From the NCBI GenBank assembly GCA_049669185.1, contig JBATKF010000505.1, positions 1 to 64,000 on the forward strand: 64,000 bases of DNA. The letters are read 5' to 3'. Each line of letters opens with the position of its first letter. The first letter of the stretch is position 1. Below are positions 33,252-42,646 of the stretch, piece after piece. A program made the position numbers and the translations under genes. The notes below the pieces were generated by a model. It ran no database searches. It was not told where the DNA came from and saw only the letters and a list, made by a program, of their open reading frames with translations. This DNA comes from Thiosocius sp049669185. GTDB taxonomy: Bacteria; Pseudomonadota; Gammaproteobacteria; Chromatiales; Chromatiaceae.

Positions 33252-35164
33252 CTTTCCAACAGCTCCCAACGCTTAAAGGCCTGCGCAAGCTGTTGCTCAA
33301 TCTGCTGCATGCGGTCGTTCAAATCACTCACCCTGTCGGACGGTTCACGGTAGAGATCGGGATCGCCGAGCGCCGCACGGATCGTGTCGAGTTCGCCCTC
33401 CAGCGCCTCGATGCGCCCCGGCAGCTGATCGAGCTCGCGCTGATCCTTGTAGCTGAGTTTTTTCGGCCTGGCGCTGTCGTCCGGCCCAGGCCGCGGGAGT
33501 TGCGCCGCTGGCGCCGGCTTTTCCGCGGCCAACTGGACGCTGGGCTTGCGCTTGGCGGGGAGCGAATCCGGGCGACGCTGGCGCAGCCAGTCCTGGTAGC
33601 CGCCGACATAGGCATTCACCAGACCATCACCCTCGAATACCAGGGTACTGGTGACGACATTGTCGAGAAAGGCGCGATCGTGACTGACCAGGAGCAGCGT
33701 GCCATCGAACTCCAGCAGCAGTTCCTCGAGTAGCTCGAGCGTCTCCAGATCGAGATCGTTGGTCGGTTCGTCCATCACCAGCAGGTTGGCCGGACGGGTA
33801 AACAGCTTGGCCAACAGCAGACGATTGTGCTCGCCACCAGACAGCGCCTTGGCAGGTTGACGGCAGCGCTGGGGCGGGAACAAAAAATCCTGCAGGTAGC
33901 TGATGACGTGCTTTTCCTTGCCGTTGATGCTGACCTTGTCGCTGCCGCCGGCGACATTGTCGAGCACGGTCTTCTCCAGATCGAGCTGGTCACGCAGCTG
34001 GTCGAAGTAAGCGATCTCAGATCGGCTGCCGATCTCGATGCTCCCGTGGTCGGGCTCGAGTCTGCCCAGCAGGAGGTTGAGCAGGGTCGACTTTCCACAG
34101 CCGTTGGGGCCGATGATGCCGATGCGGTCACCACGCAGTATGGTGGTTGAGAAGTCCCGGATGATCGGTCGACCGTGCCATGCATAGCTTACGTTGGTCG
34201 CCTCGCAGACCAGCTTGCCCGAGACTTCGCCCCTGTTCATCGCCAGTCTCGCCGTGCCCTGCCGGCTACGCCGCTCCCCGTACTCGCGCCGCATCGCTTC
34301 GAGCCGTCGTACCCGCCCCTCATTGCGCGTGCGACGCGCCTTGATGCCCTGGCGTACCCAGACCTCTTCCTGCGCCAGACGCTTGTCGAAACGCGCCTGG
34401 GCCTGGGCCTCGGCGTTGTCCATTTCGTCGCGCCGGCGGAGGTAGTTCTGGTAATCGCCGGGGAAATCAGTGATCTTGCCGCGGTCCAGCTCGACGATGC
34501 GCGTTGCGAGACGCTGCAGAAAGCCCCGGTCGTGGGTGATGAAGACCAGCGTCCCCGGCCAGTTCAGCAGAAACTCCTCCAGCCAGGTGATGGATTCCAC
34601 GTCGAGATGATTGGTCGGTTCGTCCAGGAGCAAGAGCTGCGGATCGGCGGCCAGCGCCCGCGCCAGCAAGACACGCCGCTTCATACCGCCGGACAGGGCG
34701 TCGAAGGCGTCCTCGGCGGACAGCGCCAGACGGGAGATCACGCGCTCGACCTGTTGTTCGATGCGCCAGCCGTCCGCCGCCTCGAGCTCGTGCTGGATGC
34801 GCGCCAGATGCGTCAGTGCGGCCTCGTCGGCGTCCTCGACCAGCGCCAGACTCGCGGCATGGTACTGCTTGATCAGCTCCGCTGTGTCGCCGACGCCGTC
34901 GGCCACCACCTCGAATACGCTGCCGTGCAGCTGCTCCGGCACTGCCTGCGTCAGACGCGCGATGCGCACGCCCTGGGTGACCACGCGCATGCCGTCATCG
35001 GCCTTCAGTTCGCCTGCGATGAGCTTGAGCAGCGTCGATTTGCCCTCGCCGTTGCGGCCGAGCAGGCAGATGCGCTCGCCGGCCTCGATCGCCAGATCGA
35101 TACCATCGATCAACGGCGGATCACCGTAGCTCAGGTGCAGGTCACGCAGTGTCAGGATTGCCAT
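33248..35164 (-). CDS. uup: ABC-F ATPase Uup
   Basis: This 638-residue ABC-F protein has two ATPase domains in one chain and no membrane segments. Walker A is GRNGEGKST (about 37-45) and GPNGCGKST (about 350); signatures are LSGGMKRRV and LSGGEHNRLL; Walker B is LLLLDEPTNHLD and LLVMDEPTNDLD. A lysine-rich linker and a C-terminal coiled coil (about 575-638) match Uup, which binds ribosomes or branched DNA. The ATG at 35164 is the family start; the frame open to 35251 adds an unconserved leader. It is divergent from the Crp/Fnr gene. Confidence 0.93.
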   Translation of the reverse strand: MAILTLRDLHLSYGDPPLIDGIDLAIEAGERICLLGRNGEGKSTLLKLIAGELKADDGMRVVTQGVRIARLTQAVPEQLHGSVFEVVADGVGDTAELIKQYHAASLALVEDADEAALTHLARIQHELEAADGWRIEQQVERVISRLALSAEDAFDALSGGMKRRVLLARALAADPQLLLLDEPTNHLDVESITWLEEFLLNWPGTLVFITHDRGFLQRLATRIVELDRGKITDFPGDYQNYLRRRDEMDNAEAQAQARFDKRLAQEEVWVRQGIKARRTRNEGRVRRLEAMRREYGERRSRQGTARLAMNRGEVSGKLVCEATNVSYAWHGRPIIRDFSTTILRGDRIGIIGPNGCGKSTLLNLLLGRLEPDHGSIEIGSRSEIAYFDQLRDQLDLEKTVLDNVAGGSDKVSINGKEKHVISYLQDFLFPPQRCRQPAKALSGGEHNRLLLAKLFTRPANLLVMDEPTNDLDLETLELLEELLLEFDGTLLLVSHDRAFLDNVVTSTLVFEGDGLVNAYVGGYQDWLRQRRPDSLPAKRKPSVQLAAEKPAPAAQLPRPGPDDSARPKKLSYKDQRELDQLPGRIEALEGELDTIRAALGDPDLYREPSDRVSDLNDRMQQIEQQLAQAFKRWELLES

Positions 35165-35323
35165 CGGGACCGAATCCTGACACAAAGTGCATCTCGTCGG
35201 GTCATCAGATACCCATATCGCCAACACCGGTCCAGCACAGGCTATCGGCAAGTACCTGAAATCGCATGGTATCTGGCGCTATTAGAAGTATCTCTTAACG
35301 TACTTAAAAGCTAAAATACAGCA

Positions 35324-36031
35324 ATGAAGGGAAAAGTGGCTTTCAGAGAGGCGTGGTCCGGCGAGGCCGACTGCAAGAATTGCGCGCTGCGCGATTCGGT
35401 GCTGTTCGCCGGTCTGCAGGAAACGGATTTCGAGAAAATCCACCAGCCGATCAATCAGTTCTTACTGCAACCCGGCCACGTCCTCTATCACGCGGGCGAC
35501 CAGGGCGACCGTCTGTTTACCGTCCGCAGCGGTCTGATCAAGCTCGTGCAATACCTCCCGGACGGCTCGCAACGCATCGTCCGTCTGGTGCGCAAGACCG
35601 ATGTCACCGGTCTGGAGGCGCTCCTCGGCAAACCCTATCAGCATGATGCGCTGGTTATGCAGCCGACGGAGATCTGCTGCCTGCCGGTGTCGACCGTGCG
35701 GGCATTGAGCAAAGACAACCCCGACCTGCACATCGAGCTGCTCAATCGCTGGCATCGCGCGCTGAGCGAAGCGGATGCCTGGCTGACCGAGCTGTCCACC
35801 GGTCCGGCCAAGGAACGTATCGGACGGCTGCTGCTGCGGCTGGTGCAAGGCGAAGACCCGCCGGTGTGCACGCTGTTCGGGCGCGAGGACCTGGGGGCGA
35901 TGCTTGCCATCACCACCGAGACCGCCAGCCGCACCATTGCCGAGTTTAGACGCAAGGGCCTGTTGACCGACCTGGGCAGCAACCGCTTCGCCGTCGACAA
36001 GGTGCAGCTCGAGGTGCTGCTGAACGACTGA
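35324..36031 (+). CDS. Crp/Fnr family transcriptional regulator with incomplete FNR cysteine set
   Basis: The 235-residue protein has a cNMP-type sensor domain (about 30-145), a dimerisation helix and a helix-turn-helix (about 188-212) with the FNR-type recognition residues E200, S203 and R204. The N-terminus has C17 and C20, as in FNR (C-x2-C), but V26 sits where the third N-terminal ligand is expected. C118 and C119 lie at the position of the fourth. With three of four ligands a normal [4Fe-4S] sensor is unlikely, so the signal is uncertain. The target would be an FNR-like TTGAT half-site; none was identified here. Confidence 0.87.
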   Translation: MKGKVAFREAWSGEADCKNCALRDSVLFAGLQETDFEKIHQPINQFLLQPGHVLYHAGDQGDRLFTVRSGLIKLVQYLPDGSQRIVRLVRKTDVTGLEALLGKPYQHDALVMQPTEICCLPVSTVRALSKDNPDLHIELLNRWHRALSEADAWLTELSTGPAKERIGRLLLRLVQGEDPPVCTLFGREDLGAMLAITTETASRTIAEFRRKGLLTDLGSNRFAVDKVQLEVLLND

Positions 36032-36049
36032 GAGGCCACAAAGCGCAGC

Positions 36050-36553
36050 CTACATGGACATCTCGAGATCGGTCTGCACTGCCTCCACACCCGCCTGCGC
36101 ACACTCCTGATCCGTCTCACCACTCGGTGCGCCAGATACACCAACCCCCCCCAGCAGAGATCCGCCCACCTCGATGGGCACACCGCCCGCCGACATCACC
36201 ACGCCGGGCACGCGGCCGATGGGCGTATTGGCGCGCGCGCTCAGTTCCGATGTCGGGACATTGAACATCACTGCGGCATAGGCCTTGCCTTGCGAGATCT
36301 GCAGGGTGATCACCGGCGCGATGGTATCGCGCATCACCGCCTGCGGGACGCCGTCGCGGTCGACGACCGTAACGCCGATCTGGATCCCCTTACCACGACA
36401 GGCCTCGACGGCCGCTTTGGCGACCGTCGCTGCGGTCTCCATCGACATGCGCTTGACCTGAATCACCATGTTGTCTTCGGCAATGGCGGCGCCGGTGGCA
36501 AAGGTGCCGGCGAGCACTCCGGCGAACAAAACAGACAGGAACGGCTTTTTCAC
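36050..36553 (-). CDS. Secreted GlcG/HbpS family protein
   Basis: The 167-residue precursor has a signal peptide (about 1-25, ending AIA before EDN) and a single GlcG/HbpS domain: VIDRDGVPQAVMRD-type beta strand, SQGKAYAA and GGVPIEVGGSLLGGVGVSG. HbpS in Streptomyces is an extracellular haem-binding protein; here a periplasmic ligand binder is inferred. The gene converges with the Crp/Fnr gene with an 18-bp gap. Confidence 0.85.
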   Translation of the reverse strand: MKKPFLSVLFAGVLAGTFATGAAIAEDNMVIQVKRMSMETAATVAKAAVEACRGKGIQIGVTVVDRDGVPQAVMRDTIAPVITLQISQGKAYAAVMFNVPTSELSARANTPIGRVPGVVMSAGGVPIEVGGSLLGGVGVSGAPSGETDQECAQAGVEAVQTDLEMSM

Positions 36554-36773
36554 AGAATCCCCCTCGTTCGGATTGGAAAGTTCGGCAATACGCCCTTACA
36601 CCACGCGGGCCACAGTCAAGGCGCGGATTCGAGCAAGCCCTTCGCCACCCTGCGGTGGGAGCCCTGTGCCTGCGCTTGGATGTTGATTGTTTATGGCCCG
36701 CGCGACAGACGCAACCCCAGCAGAATCGACATAATCGGGTCGGCAGTCACCACCAGGCGCTGCGGGATTTGCA

Positions 36774-38012
36774 TCAGGATTGTGTGCGACCACCGCCGTA
36801 GTGGCTGCGGACATAGTCATCCACGATCGCCTGGAACTCCACGGCGATGTTGTCGCCCTTGAGGGTGACCGTTTTTTCACCATCCACGTACACGGGTGCG
36901 GCTGGCTGCTCGCCGGTGCCGGGAAGACTGATCCCGATATTGGCATGCTTGCTCTCGCCCGGCCCATTGACGACGCAGCCCATCACGGCGACATCCATCT
37001 CCTCGACACCAGGGTAGTGCTCACGCCACAGCGGCATCTGCTCGCGCAGATAGCGCTGTATGTCCTGCGCCAGCTGTTGAAAATAGGTGCTGGTGGTGCG
37101 TCCACATCCAGGGCAGGCAATGACCATCGGCGTGAATGCGCGCAGCCCCATCGACTGCAGGATCTCCTGCGCAACCCGCACCTCCTGGCTACGGTCGCCA
37201 CCGGGTTCAGGGGTCAGTGAGATGCGGATGGTGTCACCGACGCCTTGTTGCAGCAGCACTGCAAGCGCCGCGGTCGAGGCCACGATGCCCTTCGAGCCCA
37301 TGCCGGCCTCGGTGAGCCCGAGGTGCAGGGCGTAGTCACAACGCGCCGCCAGCTGACTGTACACACTGATCAGATCCTGCACGCCGCTCATTTTGCAGGA
37401 CAGAATGATGCGGTCGCGCCCGAGTCCAAGCGCCTCGGCCCTGGCCGCACTCTGCAGCGCCGAGGTGACCATGATCTCGCGCGTCATCTGATCGGCGTCC
37501 AGCGGCTCCGGTGAGCGCGCGTTTTCGTCCATCATCTGCGCTATCAGGCCCTTGTCCAGCGAGCCCCAATTGACCCCGATACGCACCGCCTTGTCGTTGG
37601 CGATAGCCGTCTCGATCATGGTTGCGAACTGGGCGTCGCGCTTGGCGCCGCTGCCGACATTGCCGGGGTTGATGCGATATTTGGCCAACGCGCGGGCACA
37701 TTCCGGAAACTCGCTCAGCAGACGGTGGCCGTTGTAATGGAAGTCGCCGACCAGGGGCACCGTGACGCCGCGCTTGTCCAATCCCTCACGAATCGCCGGC
37801 ACTGCGCGCGCCGCCTGTTCGTTGTTGACGGTAATCCGCACCAGCTCCGAACCTGCACGGGAGAGATCGGCGACCTGGGCGACGGTACCGGGGATGTCGG
37901 CGGTATCGGTGTTGGTCATCGACTGGACCACGATCGGCGCATCACCGCCAACCTCTACGTTGCCGACGCGTACCGGGATCGTACGATGTCGCTGGATCTT
38001 GAAAAGACTCAT
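36774..38012 (-). CDS. ispG: 4-hydroxy-3-methylbut-2-en-1-yl diphosphate synthase IspG
   Basis: At 412 residues it has an N-terminal TIM barrel (VVQSMTNTDTADI, RINPGNVGSG, GVNWGSLD) and a C-terminal [4Fe-4S] domain with IACPGCGRTTS and VMGCVVNGPGE. It carries out the penultimate step of the MEP isoprenoid pathway. The ATG at 38012 is the usual start (SLFKIQRHRTIPVRVGNV); an in-frame upstream start at 38060 adds 16 unlike residues. It is monocistronic, preceded by two GC-rich hairpins. Confidence 0.95.
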   Translation of the reverse strand: MSLFKIQRHRTIPVRVGNVEVGGDAPIVVQSMTNTDTADIPGTVAQVADLSRAGSELVRITVNNEQAARAVPAIREGLDKRGVTVPLVGDFHYNGHRLLSEFPECARALAKYRINPGNVGSGAKRDAQFATMIETAIANDKAVRIGVNWGSLDKGLIAQMMDENARSPEPLDADQMTREIMVTSALQSAARAEALGLGRDRIILSCKMSGVQDLISVYSQLAARCDYALHLGLTEAGMGSKGIVASTAALAVLLQQGVGDTIRISLTPEPGGDRSQEVRVAQEILQSMGLRAFTPMVIACPGCGRTTSTYFQQLAQDIQRYLREQMPLWREHYPGVEEMDVAVMGCVVNGPGESKHANIGISLPGTGEQPAAPVYVDGEKTVTLKGDNIAVEFQAIVDDYVRSHYGGGRTQS

Positions 38013-38077
38013 CGCTTGAGCACCCGCCGCTGGCCCGAACACAGGGGAACAGCATAGCAAACGCCGGCCTGGGCTTA

Positions 38078-38122
38078 CCCGCGCTCTGCGCGGGGTCCCA
38101 CAAGCCCCCGCCGGGGCGGGGC
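38078..38122. other. Two adjacent GC-rich hairpins between the SQR-like gene and ispG
   Basis: CCCGCGC/GCGCGGG (38078-38084 and 38088-38094, loop TCT) and CCCCGCC/GGCGGGG (38106-38112 and 38115-38121) are perfect. Neither has a clear U-tract. They follow the stop of the SQR-like gene on the minus strand, so they may slow or end its transcription before ispG. Confidence 0.4.
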
Positions 38123-38132
38123 CGCAAGCGCG

Positions 38133-39404
38133 CTATTTGAGTCGGTTGATCCCCAACATCTTCAGAATATATTTCTCGTAGACCGGTTCGGAAGTGCCCT
38201 TTTTCATCTTGCGGATGAAGTATTTTTCGAACGCAATCTTTGCCATATGCACCCACTTGCCTTTCTTCATCCAGGCAACGTTGCGTGGCGGAATCTGGGG
38301 CAGCGCGACGAAGGCGGCACCCGTGTCGCCCATATCCGCGAGACAGATGGCGTTCCAGGTGGCCTTTTGATGGGGCTCTCGGCCTTCCAGCTCGGCGTGG
38401 ATGTTGTGCACGATCGCCGAAACCATCGACTCGATCATGTAGCCGGTCTTGGGGGCGCCGGTGGGCACCGCGGTGGCCTCTACCGGGGGTATTGCGATAC
38501 AGACACCGGCGGAATAGATGTTCGGATACGTCGGATTGCGCTGGTAATCATCGACGAAGACGAAGCCCCGCGGATTGCACAATCCCTCGACATTCATGAC
38601 TGCATCCACACCCTTGAACGCCGGGAGCATCATCGAGAACTTGAACTCGACCTCGTGGTCCTTGAGCTTGTTGCCAGCGTTGTCGAACTCCTCGACATAC
38701 ATCTTCCCTGCCTCGACCTTGGTCACCTTGGCGTTGGTGATCCACTTCATGTGATGGTTTCGCATCTCGCTCTCGAGCATGCCCTGGGAATCACCTACCC
38801 CGCCGAGGCCGAGATGGCCGATATAGGGTTCGGAGGTAATGAAGGTCATAGGCACGCGATCGCGCAGCTTCCGTTTACGCAGATCGGCGTCCATGATGAA
38901 CGCAAACTCATAGGCGGGACCGAAGCACGAGGCAAACGGCATCGCACCAACCACGACATGCCCTGGATCATCCAGCAGTGCCTTGTACTGCTCGTAGGCG
39001 GCCTCGGCGTGGTCTATCGTGCAGACCGAGTGGGTATGACCGCCATGCGGACCGGCCCCTTCGACCTCTTCGAAGGCAAGTCGCGGGCCGGTCGCGACAA
39101 CGAGATAGTCATAGCTCAGGGTCTCGCCATCCTCGAACGCCAAGACATTGCCGGTCGCGTCGATCCTTTCGCAGCGCTTGGCGATGAAATTGATGCCCTT
39201 GCGCTCGAGATGCGGACGAATGTCAAAGGTGATGCTGTTGCGATCGCGCCAGCCCACCGCCACCCAGGGATTGGACGGGACAAACTGGAAATAGTCACGC
39301 TCGTTGACGACGGTGACCTCGTGCTCGCTGCCGAGTTCCTCGCGAAGCTCATAAGCGGCCGGCATGCCCCCAGTGCCGGCGCCAAGGACGACGATATGTG
39401 CCAT
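38133..39404 (-). CDS. sqr: Sulfide:quinone oxidoreductase-like flavoprotein (SqrF type proposed)
   Basis: This 423-residue flavoprotein has an N-terminal FAD motif (IVVLGAGTGGMPAAYELRE), YLVVATGPR, a central IGHLGLGG segment, and a C-terminal amphipathic, Lys/Arg-rich part (KKGKWVHMAKIAFEKYFIRKMKKG) typical of membrane-associated SQR. Cysteines at about 128 (SVCTIDH), 160 (FASCFGPAYEF), 298 (GVCIAIPP) and 345 are candidates for the redox-active set. SQR oxidises sulfide to polysulfide and reduces quinone. Subtype F is suggested from overall likeness only; other subtypes remain possible. It suits the sulfite oxidation genes in this window. Confidence 0.78.
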   Translation of the reverse strand: MAHIVVLGAGTGGMPAAYELREELGSEHEVTVVNERDYFQFVPSNPWVAVGWRDRNSITFDIRPHLERKGINFIAKRCERIDATGNVLAFEDGETLSYDYLVVATGPRLAFEEVEGAGPHGGHTHSVCTIDHAEAAYEQYKALLDDPGHVVVGAMPFASCFGPAYEFAFIMDADLRKRKLRDRVPMTFITSEPYIGHLGLGGVGDSQGMLESEMRNHHMKWITNAKVTKVEAGKMYVEEFDNAGNKLKDHEVEFKFSMMLPAFKGVDAVMNVEGLCNPRGFVFVDDYQRNPTYPNIYSAGVCIAIPPVEATAVPTGAPKTGYMIESMVSAIVHNIHAELEGREPHQKATWNAICLADMGDTGAAFVALPQIPPRNVAWMKKGKWVHMAKIAFEKYFIRKMKKGTSEPVYEKYILKMLGINRLK

Positions 39405-39643
39405 GCTTCTCTCCTCCTAAAGTTGTTTCATTCGGTATTCGCGACGCCGCGAGACGTGTACGGGAAAATGCTTTCCGCAATCGTCGATCGACGCCGATCC
39501 GAGTGCAGCGGCGTCACAGCCGGCGTTCGGCGGATTCTTTATTCTTTTGCGCCCAGTCTGAAAAAAGTATCCCATAGCGAATCGGGGCCATAGGGAGGCT
39601 TTTTCGGCAGAAAGTTGGCCCAGATCAGTGATGCGCGCGAAAA

Positions 39644-39666
39644 AAACCGGCCACTGGGGCCGGTTT
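39644..39666 (-). terminator. Rho-independent terminator of the DUF302 gene
   Basis: Read on the minus strand, AAACCGGCC, the loop CCAGT and GGCCGGTTT form a perfect 9-bp stem, followed by further T residues (TTTT CGCG). It lies 24 bp downstream of the DUF302 stop. Confidence 0.8.
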
Positions 39667-39689
39667 CATCGCCGTGACGGGCGCGCCGG

Positions 39690-40217
39690 TCAAAGTGCGC
39701 CGTTTACCCCGGCATCGACGATCTCGTAGATGGTGTCCCGCACCTGCTGCGCCAGCGGCTGCAGATCCTCCGGCAGATCGACAGCGTGCAGCATCATGTC
39801 CATGTTCATGGTCACTATCCAGCCCTTGCCGTTGCTGTCTTCAAGCACCGCCACACGACAAGGGAGGAAACCGGCGAAAATGATGTTGTACTCGACCATC
39901 TTCTTGGCGATCAGGGCGTCGCAGAATGCCAGGATGCGCATGTAGTTGGCATCTTGTCCCATGGCCTGGACCTGTTCGGACAACGGCAGATCGGCCACCA
40001 TCTTGAAATTGAGCATGTTGGCGCGTAGCTGCATTGACTCGATCGCATCGTCGACGCTGACATCCTCGGCCAGTTCGAACCGCTGAATGCTGTTATCGAT
40101 CATCTGCCTGGCGATCGTCTTGTCGAACGGCGGTTTCTCGATCTCTTTTTTGCTGCCAGCCTGGGTCAGGCCGGTCATAGCGAGGACCAGGGTCAAGGTA
40201 AGGATGAATTTTGTCAT
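39690..40217 (-). CDS. Periplasmic DUF302 family protein
   Basis: This 175-residue protein has a signal peptide (about 1-20, MTKFILTLTLVLAMTGLTQA) and a DUF302 domain; FLPCRVAVLEDSNGKGWIVTMNMDMM is the family core. The function is unknown; relatives occur in sulfur and metal oxidisers. The ATG at 40217 is chosen over the upstream frame opening at 40361 because GAGGAAG precedes it and a signal peptide begins there. A terminator follows. Confidence 0.82.
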   Translation of the reverse strand: MTKFILTLTLVLAMTGLTQAGSKKEIEKPPFDKTIARQMIDNSIQRFELAEDVSVDDAIESMQLRANMLNFKMVADLPLSEQVQAMGQDANYMRILAFCDALIAKKMVEYNIIFAGFLPCRVAVLEDSNGKGWIVTMNMDMMLHAVDLPEDLQPLAQQVRDTIYEIVDAGVNGAL

Positions 40218-40419
40218 TCGGTTCTTCCTCGTGGCGTCTGCGGACGCCGACATCGGTGATGGATTGGGTGCCGCGTGACCGTCCGCTTGACGGGACCAGC
40301 AGCGGCGAGCCTGCGCCGAGATTGTAAACGATGCGACGCCCGCATGCGTCGCAAACAGCACAATGCTGCGACGTTCGGGCAGCAGATCGAACGAGACAGG
40401 ACGGCTTGCGCGGACCCGG

Positions 40420-42123
40420 CTATCCGCGATTGCGCTGCGCCAGACGACGCCATAGCCAACTCTGCGGGAGGTCGCGTCCGGTCTTCACATAGTCCAGGGT
40501 ATGCCGGTGCGAAACCGTCCACTGCATGCGGGTGAAGGCCGCGCGGTTACCGCAGACCAACAGTCGGTCGCCGGCCTTTAGCGCATCCTGCGGGTCCGGC
40601 AGCAGAATGCGGTCGTTGCGCCGCCGGACAAGCAACACAATCGCCTTTAACTCGCGCTCGCGCTGCCAGGGATCGCGCAACAGATCGGCGACGCTGAACT
40701 GTCCGCCCTGTATCAGGTAGTCCTGGAGCGCGCTCGGTTCGCCCTGATCGAGCGACCACTCGTGGATTTCCGGCACCTCATCGCCCACCAGGGCACTGAC
40801 GCGACTCGCCAGCTCACAAGCCCAGCTCTCATCCTGGTAGAGCGCCAGCGAGATAAATTCATACAGCATCGGTGTCGCCAGCAGCACCCGGATCTTGTCG
40901 GCGATAATCGCACTGGGATGCATCACCATGTCGGCATCCACTGCGGCGATAATGTCGCGATTATCGGCCTGGTTCTGCCTCACCACGGCGAACACCGACA
41001 AATTGAGTTCACGTGCCGTCATCACGATGGAAAGGTTGTTCGCATCATTGTCGGTGCCGGCCACGAGCCCGGCCGCGTTTTCGATATCGGCCTGCTGCAG
41101 CGTCTCGGCCTCGGTGCCGAGGCCTGTCACCAGCTTGGTATCCGGCTGCCCGGTGACCTCCGGTCTGGCCTCGATCACGACGACCTCGATGCCTTCAGCC
41201 TTCAGCCGCCGGCAGATGGCTTTGCCGAAGCGCCCATAGCCGCAAACGATCCAATGCCCGTCCTGCGGTGGATACACGGGCTCGCTCAACATTGCACCCT
41301 CGCGGCCGGTCAGCCAGCGCTGCAACAGGTACAGACAAGGCGCCTGAAAGGCGACTGCCAGGTGGGCAGCAAAGGTGTCGAAGGGATCCACGATGTGGTC
41401 GGTTCCGAACGACGCCATATTGGCCTCGATATCGTGAGAATCAGCACGGCTGATCACCTTGATTTTGGGATTGAGCAGCTTGGCAGTGATCGCGACCTTA
41501 AGGTTGACCTCGTTGTCGTCGGTCAAGGCAACCACACCGGCACAGCAGCGGTGCTGCAGCCCAGCCTCCTGCAGATAGCGGGTAACCGCGGCATCACCGT
41601 TCAGCGCAGGGACGAATTCACGCAGCTCCTGCAACTGAATGACGCTGGTGCGTGCCTCGTCGATATCGATCACTACCGCATGTTGACCGCGCTCGGTGAG
41701 CGACTGCACCAGCGCCGTCCCGGTCTCGCCATAACCACACACGAGGTGGAAGGGCTCGCGCATGGCGCGGATACGTCCGGCAAAGCGATACTCCGCAAGG
41801 GCATCCTGAAAGGTGCGGTCCTGCACCAAGGTGAGGATCGTACCGAAGGCGTAGATCCAGGCGATCACCGAGGCGTAAAGCGAAAGACTTACCCAAAGAC
41901 GCTGCGCGTCGGAGAAGGCATAGGGAATCTCGCCGAAACCGATGGTGGTCGCCATGTAACTGACGAAATAGAAGGCATGAAAGATGCTCATGTACCAGAC
42001 ATTGCCATCGGCGTCGCGCCCCGGGATCAGGGTCAGACCGCTGATGGAGACGGCGTATACGACCAGCAGCGTCAGCAGCGGCTGGCGCATGCGGCGCAGG
42101 ATCAGGAAGACGATGGTTTCCAT
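40420..42123 (-). CDS. Potassium channel with two RCK (TrkA-N) domains
   Basis: The 567-residue protein has two N-terminal membrane helices (about 13-33 and 74-98) with a pore loop between them and the selectivity filter TIGFGE (60-65), followed by tandem RCK domains. The NAD-binding motifs VCGYGETGTALVQSL (about 128) and VCGYGRFGKAICRRL (about 295) are intact, then a TrkA-C-like part (about 460-545). It probably gates K+ flux by nucleotide binding. The partner gene of the DUF6394 type lies 20 bp upstream. Confidence 0.87.
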   Translation of the reverse strand: METIVFLILRRMRQPLLTLLVVYAVSISGLTLIPGRDADGNVWYMSIFHAFYFVSYMATTIGFGEIPYAFSDAQRLWVSLSLYASVIAWIYAFGTILTLVQDRTFQDALAEYRFAGRIRAMREPFHLVCGYGETGTALVQSLTERGQHAVVIDIDEARTSVIQLQELREFVPALNGDAAVTRYLQEAGLQHRCCAGVVALTDDNEVNLKVAITAKLLNPKIKVISRADSHDIEANMASFGTDHIVDPFDTFAAHLAVAFQAPCLYLLQRWLTGREGAMLSEPVYPPQDGHWIVCGYGRFGKAICRRLKAEGIEVVVIEARPEVTGQPDTKLVTGLGTEAETLQQADIENAAGLVAGTDNDANNLSIVMTARELNLSVFAVVRQNQADNRDIIAAVDADMVMHPSAIIADKIRVLLATPMLYEFISLALYQDESWACELASRVSALVGDEVPEIHEWSLDQGEPSALQDYLIQGGQFSVADLLRDPWQRERELKAIVLLVRRRNDRILLPDPQDALKAGDRLLVCGNRAAFTRMQWTVSHRHTLDYVKTGRDLPQSWLWRRLAQRNRG

Positions 42124-42143
42124 GCGTCCGTTCAGCCGGCCGA

Positions 42144-42527
42144 TCAGCGACGCAGCATGACGGTCTCGATAATGAGCAGGATCACGGAGATCACGTTGGC
42201 GAGCATTGCGCCGCCAGTCAGTGAGACGATGCTCGACATCACCACCGGCGTCAGACCGCTGCCCGCCACATGCACGGCGAAGGTCCAGACCACGGCGGCG
42301 GCTATCAACTGCAGGATGGCGACCAGACTGGTGGCCAGGAGCAGCGCACCCATCTGGCTGCGGTCGCCGAACTTGAGCACCGTGGCAATCAGGTTGACGA
42401 CGATCACCGCGAACAGTTCGTAGACATGATGGTGATCAGGATTCTCGATCTCACCGACGAAGAAGCCAAAATTCAGCGTCAGTGCCAGTACGATGAAAAA
42501 ACCGAAAACGACCTTTTCCGGGTTCAT
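42144..42527 (-). CDS. Small integral membrane protein, DUF6394-like
   Basis: The 127-residue protein has four hydrophobic segments (about 7-24, 38-52, 60-88, 95-123) with a conserved-looking EIENPDHHHVYELFAVIVVNL loop. It sits immediately upstream of the RCK potassium channel on the same strand (20-bp gap), so a joint function in ion transport is plausible. The family name is from memory of similar proteins beside such channels and is tentative. Confidence 0.65.
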   Translation of the reverse strand: MNPEKVVFGFFIVLALTLNFGFFVGEIENPDHHHVYELFAVIVVNLIATVLKFGDRSQMGALLLATSLVAILQLIAAAVVWTFAVHVAGSGLTPVVMSSIVSLTGGAMLANVISVILLIIETVMLRR

Positions 42528-42606
42528 GAAGACTCTCCGATCGAGCGTGCGGATACCTGTTGCCGAACCTTATTAAAACACGCCGCGACAGGCACCCGGC
42601 CCATGC

Positions 42607-42621
42607 GTTACTTTTAGTAAC
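42607..42621. promoter_or_regulatory. GTTAC-N5-GTAAC palindrome upstream of the kinase operon
   Basis: GTTAC TTTTA GTAAC is a perfect dyad centred about 33 bp before the start at 42647, so it overlaps or adjoins the promoter. The same spaced palindrome occurs at 47221-47235 upstream of the symporter operon. It is a candidate binding site for the response regulator encoded at 45772. Confidence 0.45.
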
Positions 42622-42646
42622 ACAATGGTACTGCTAGGCTCTCGAT

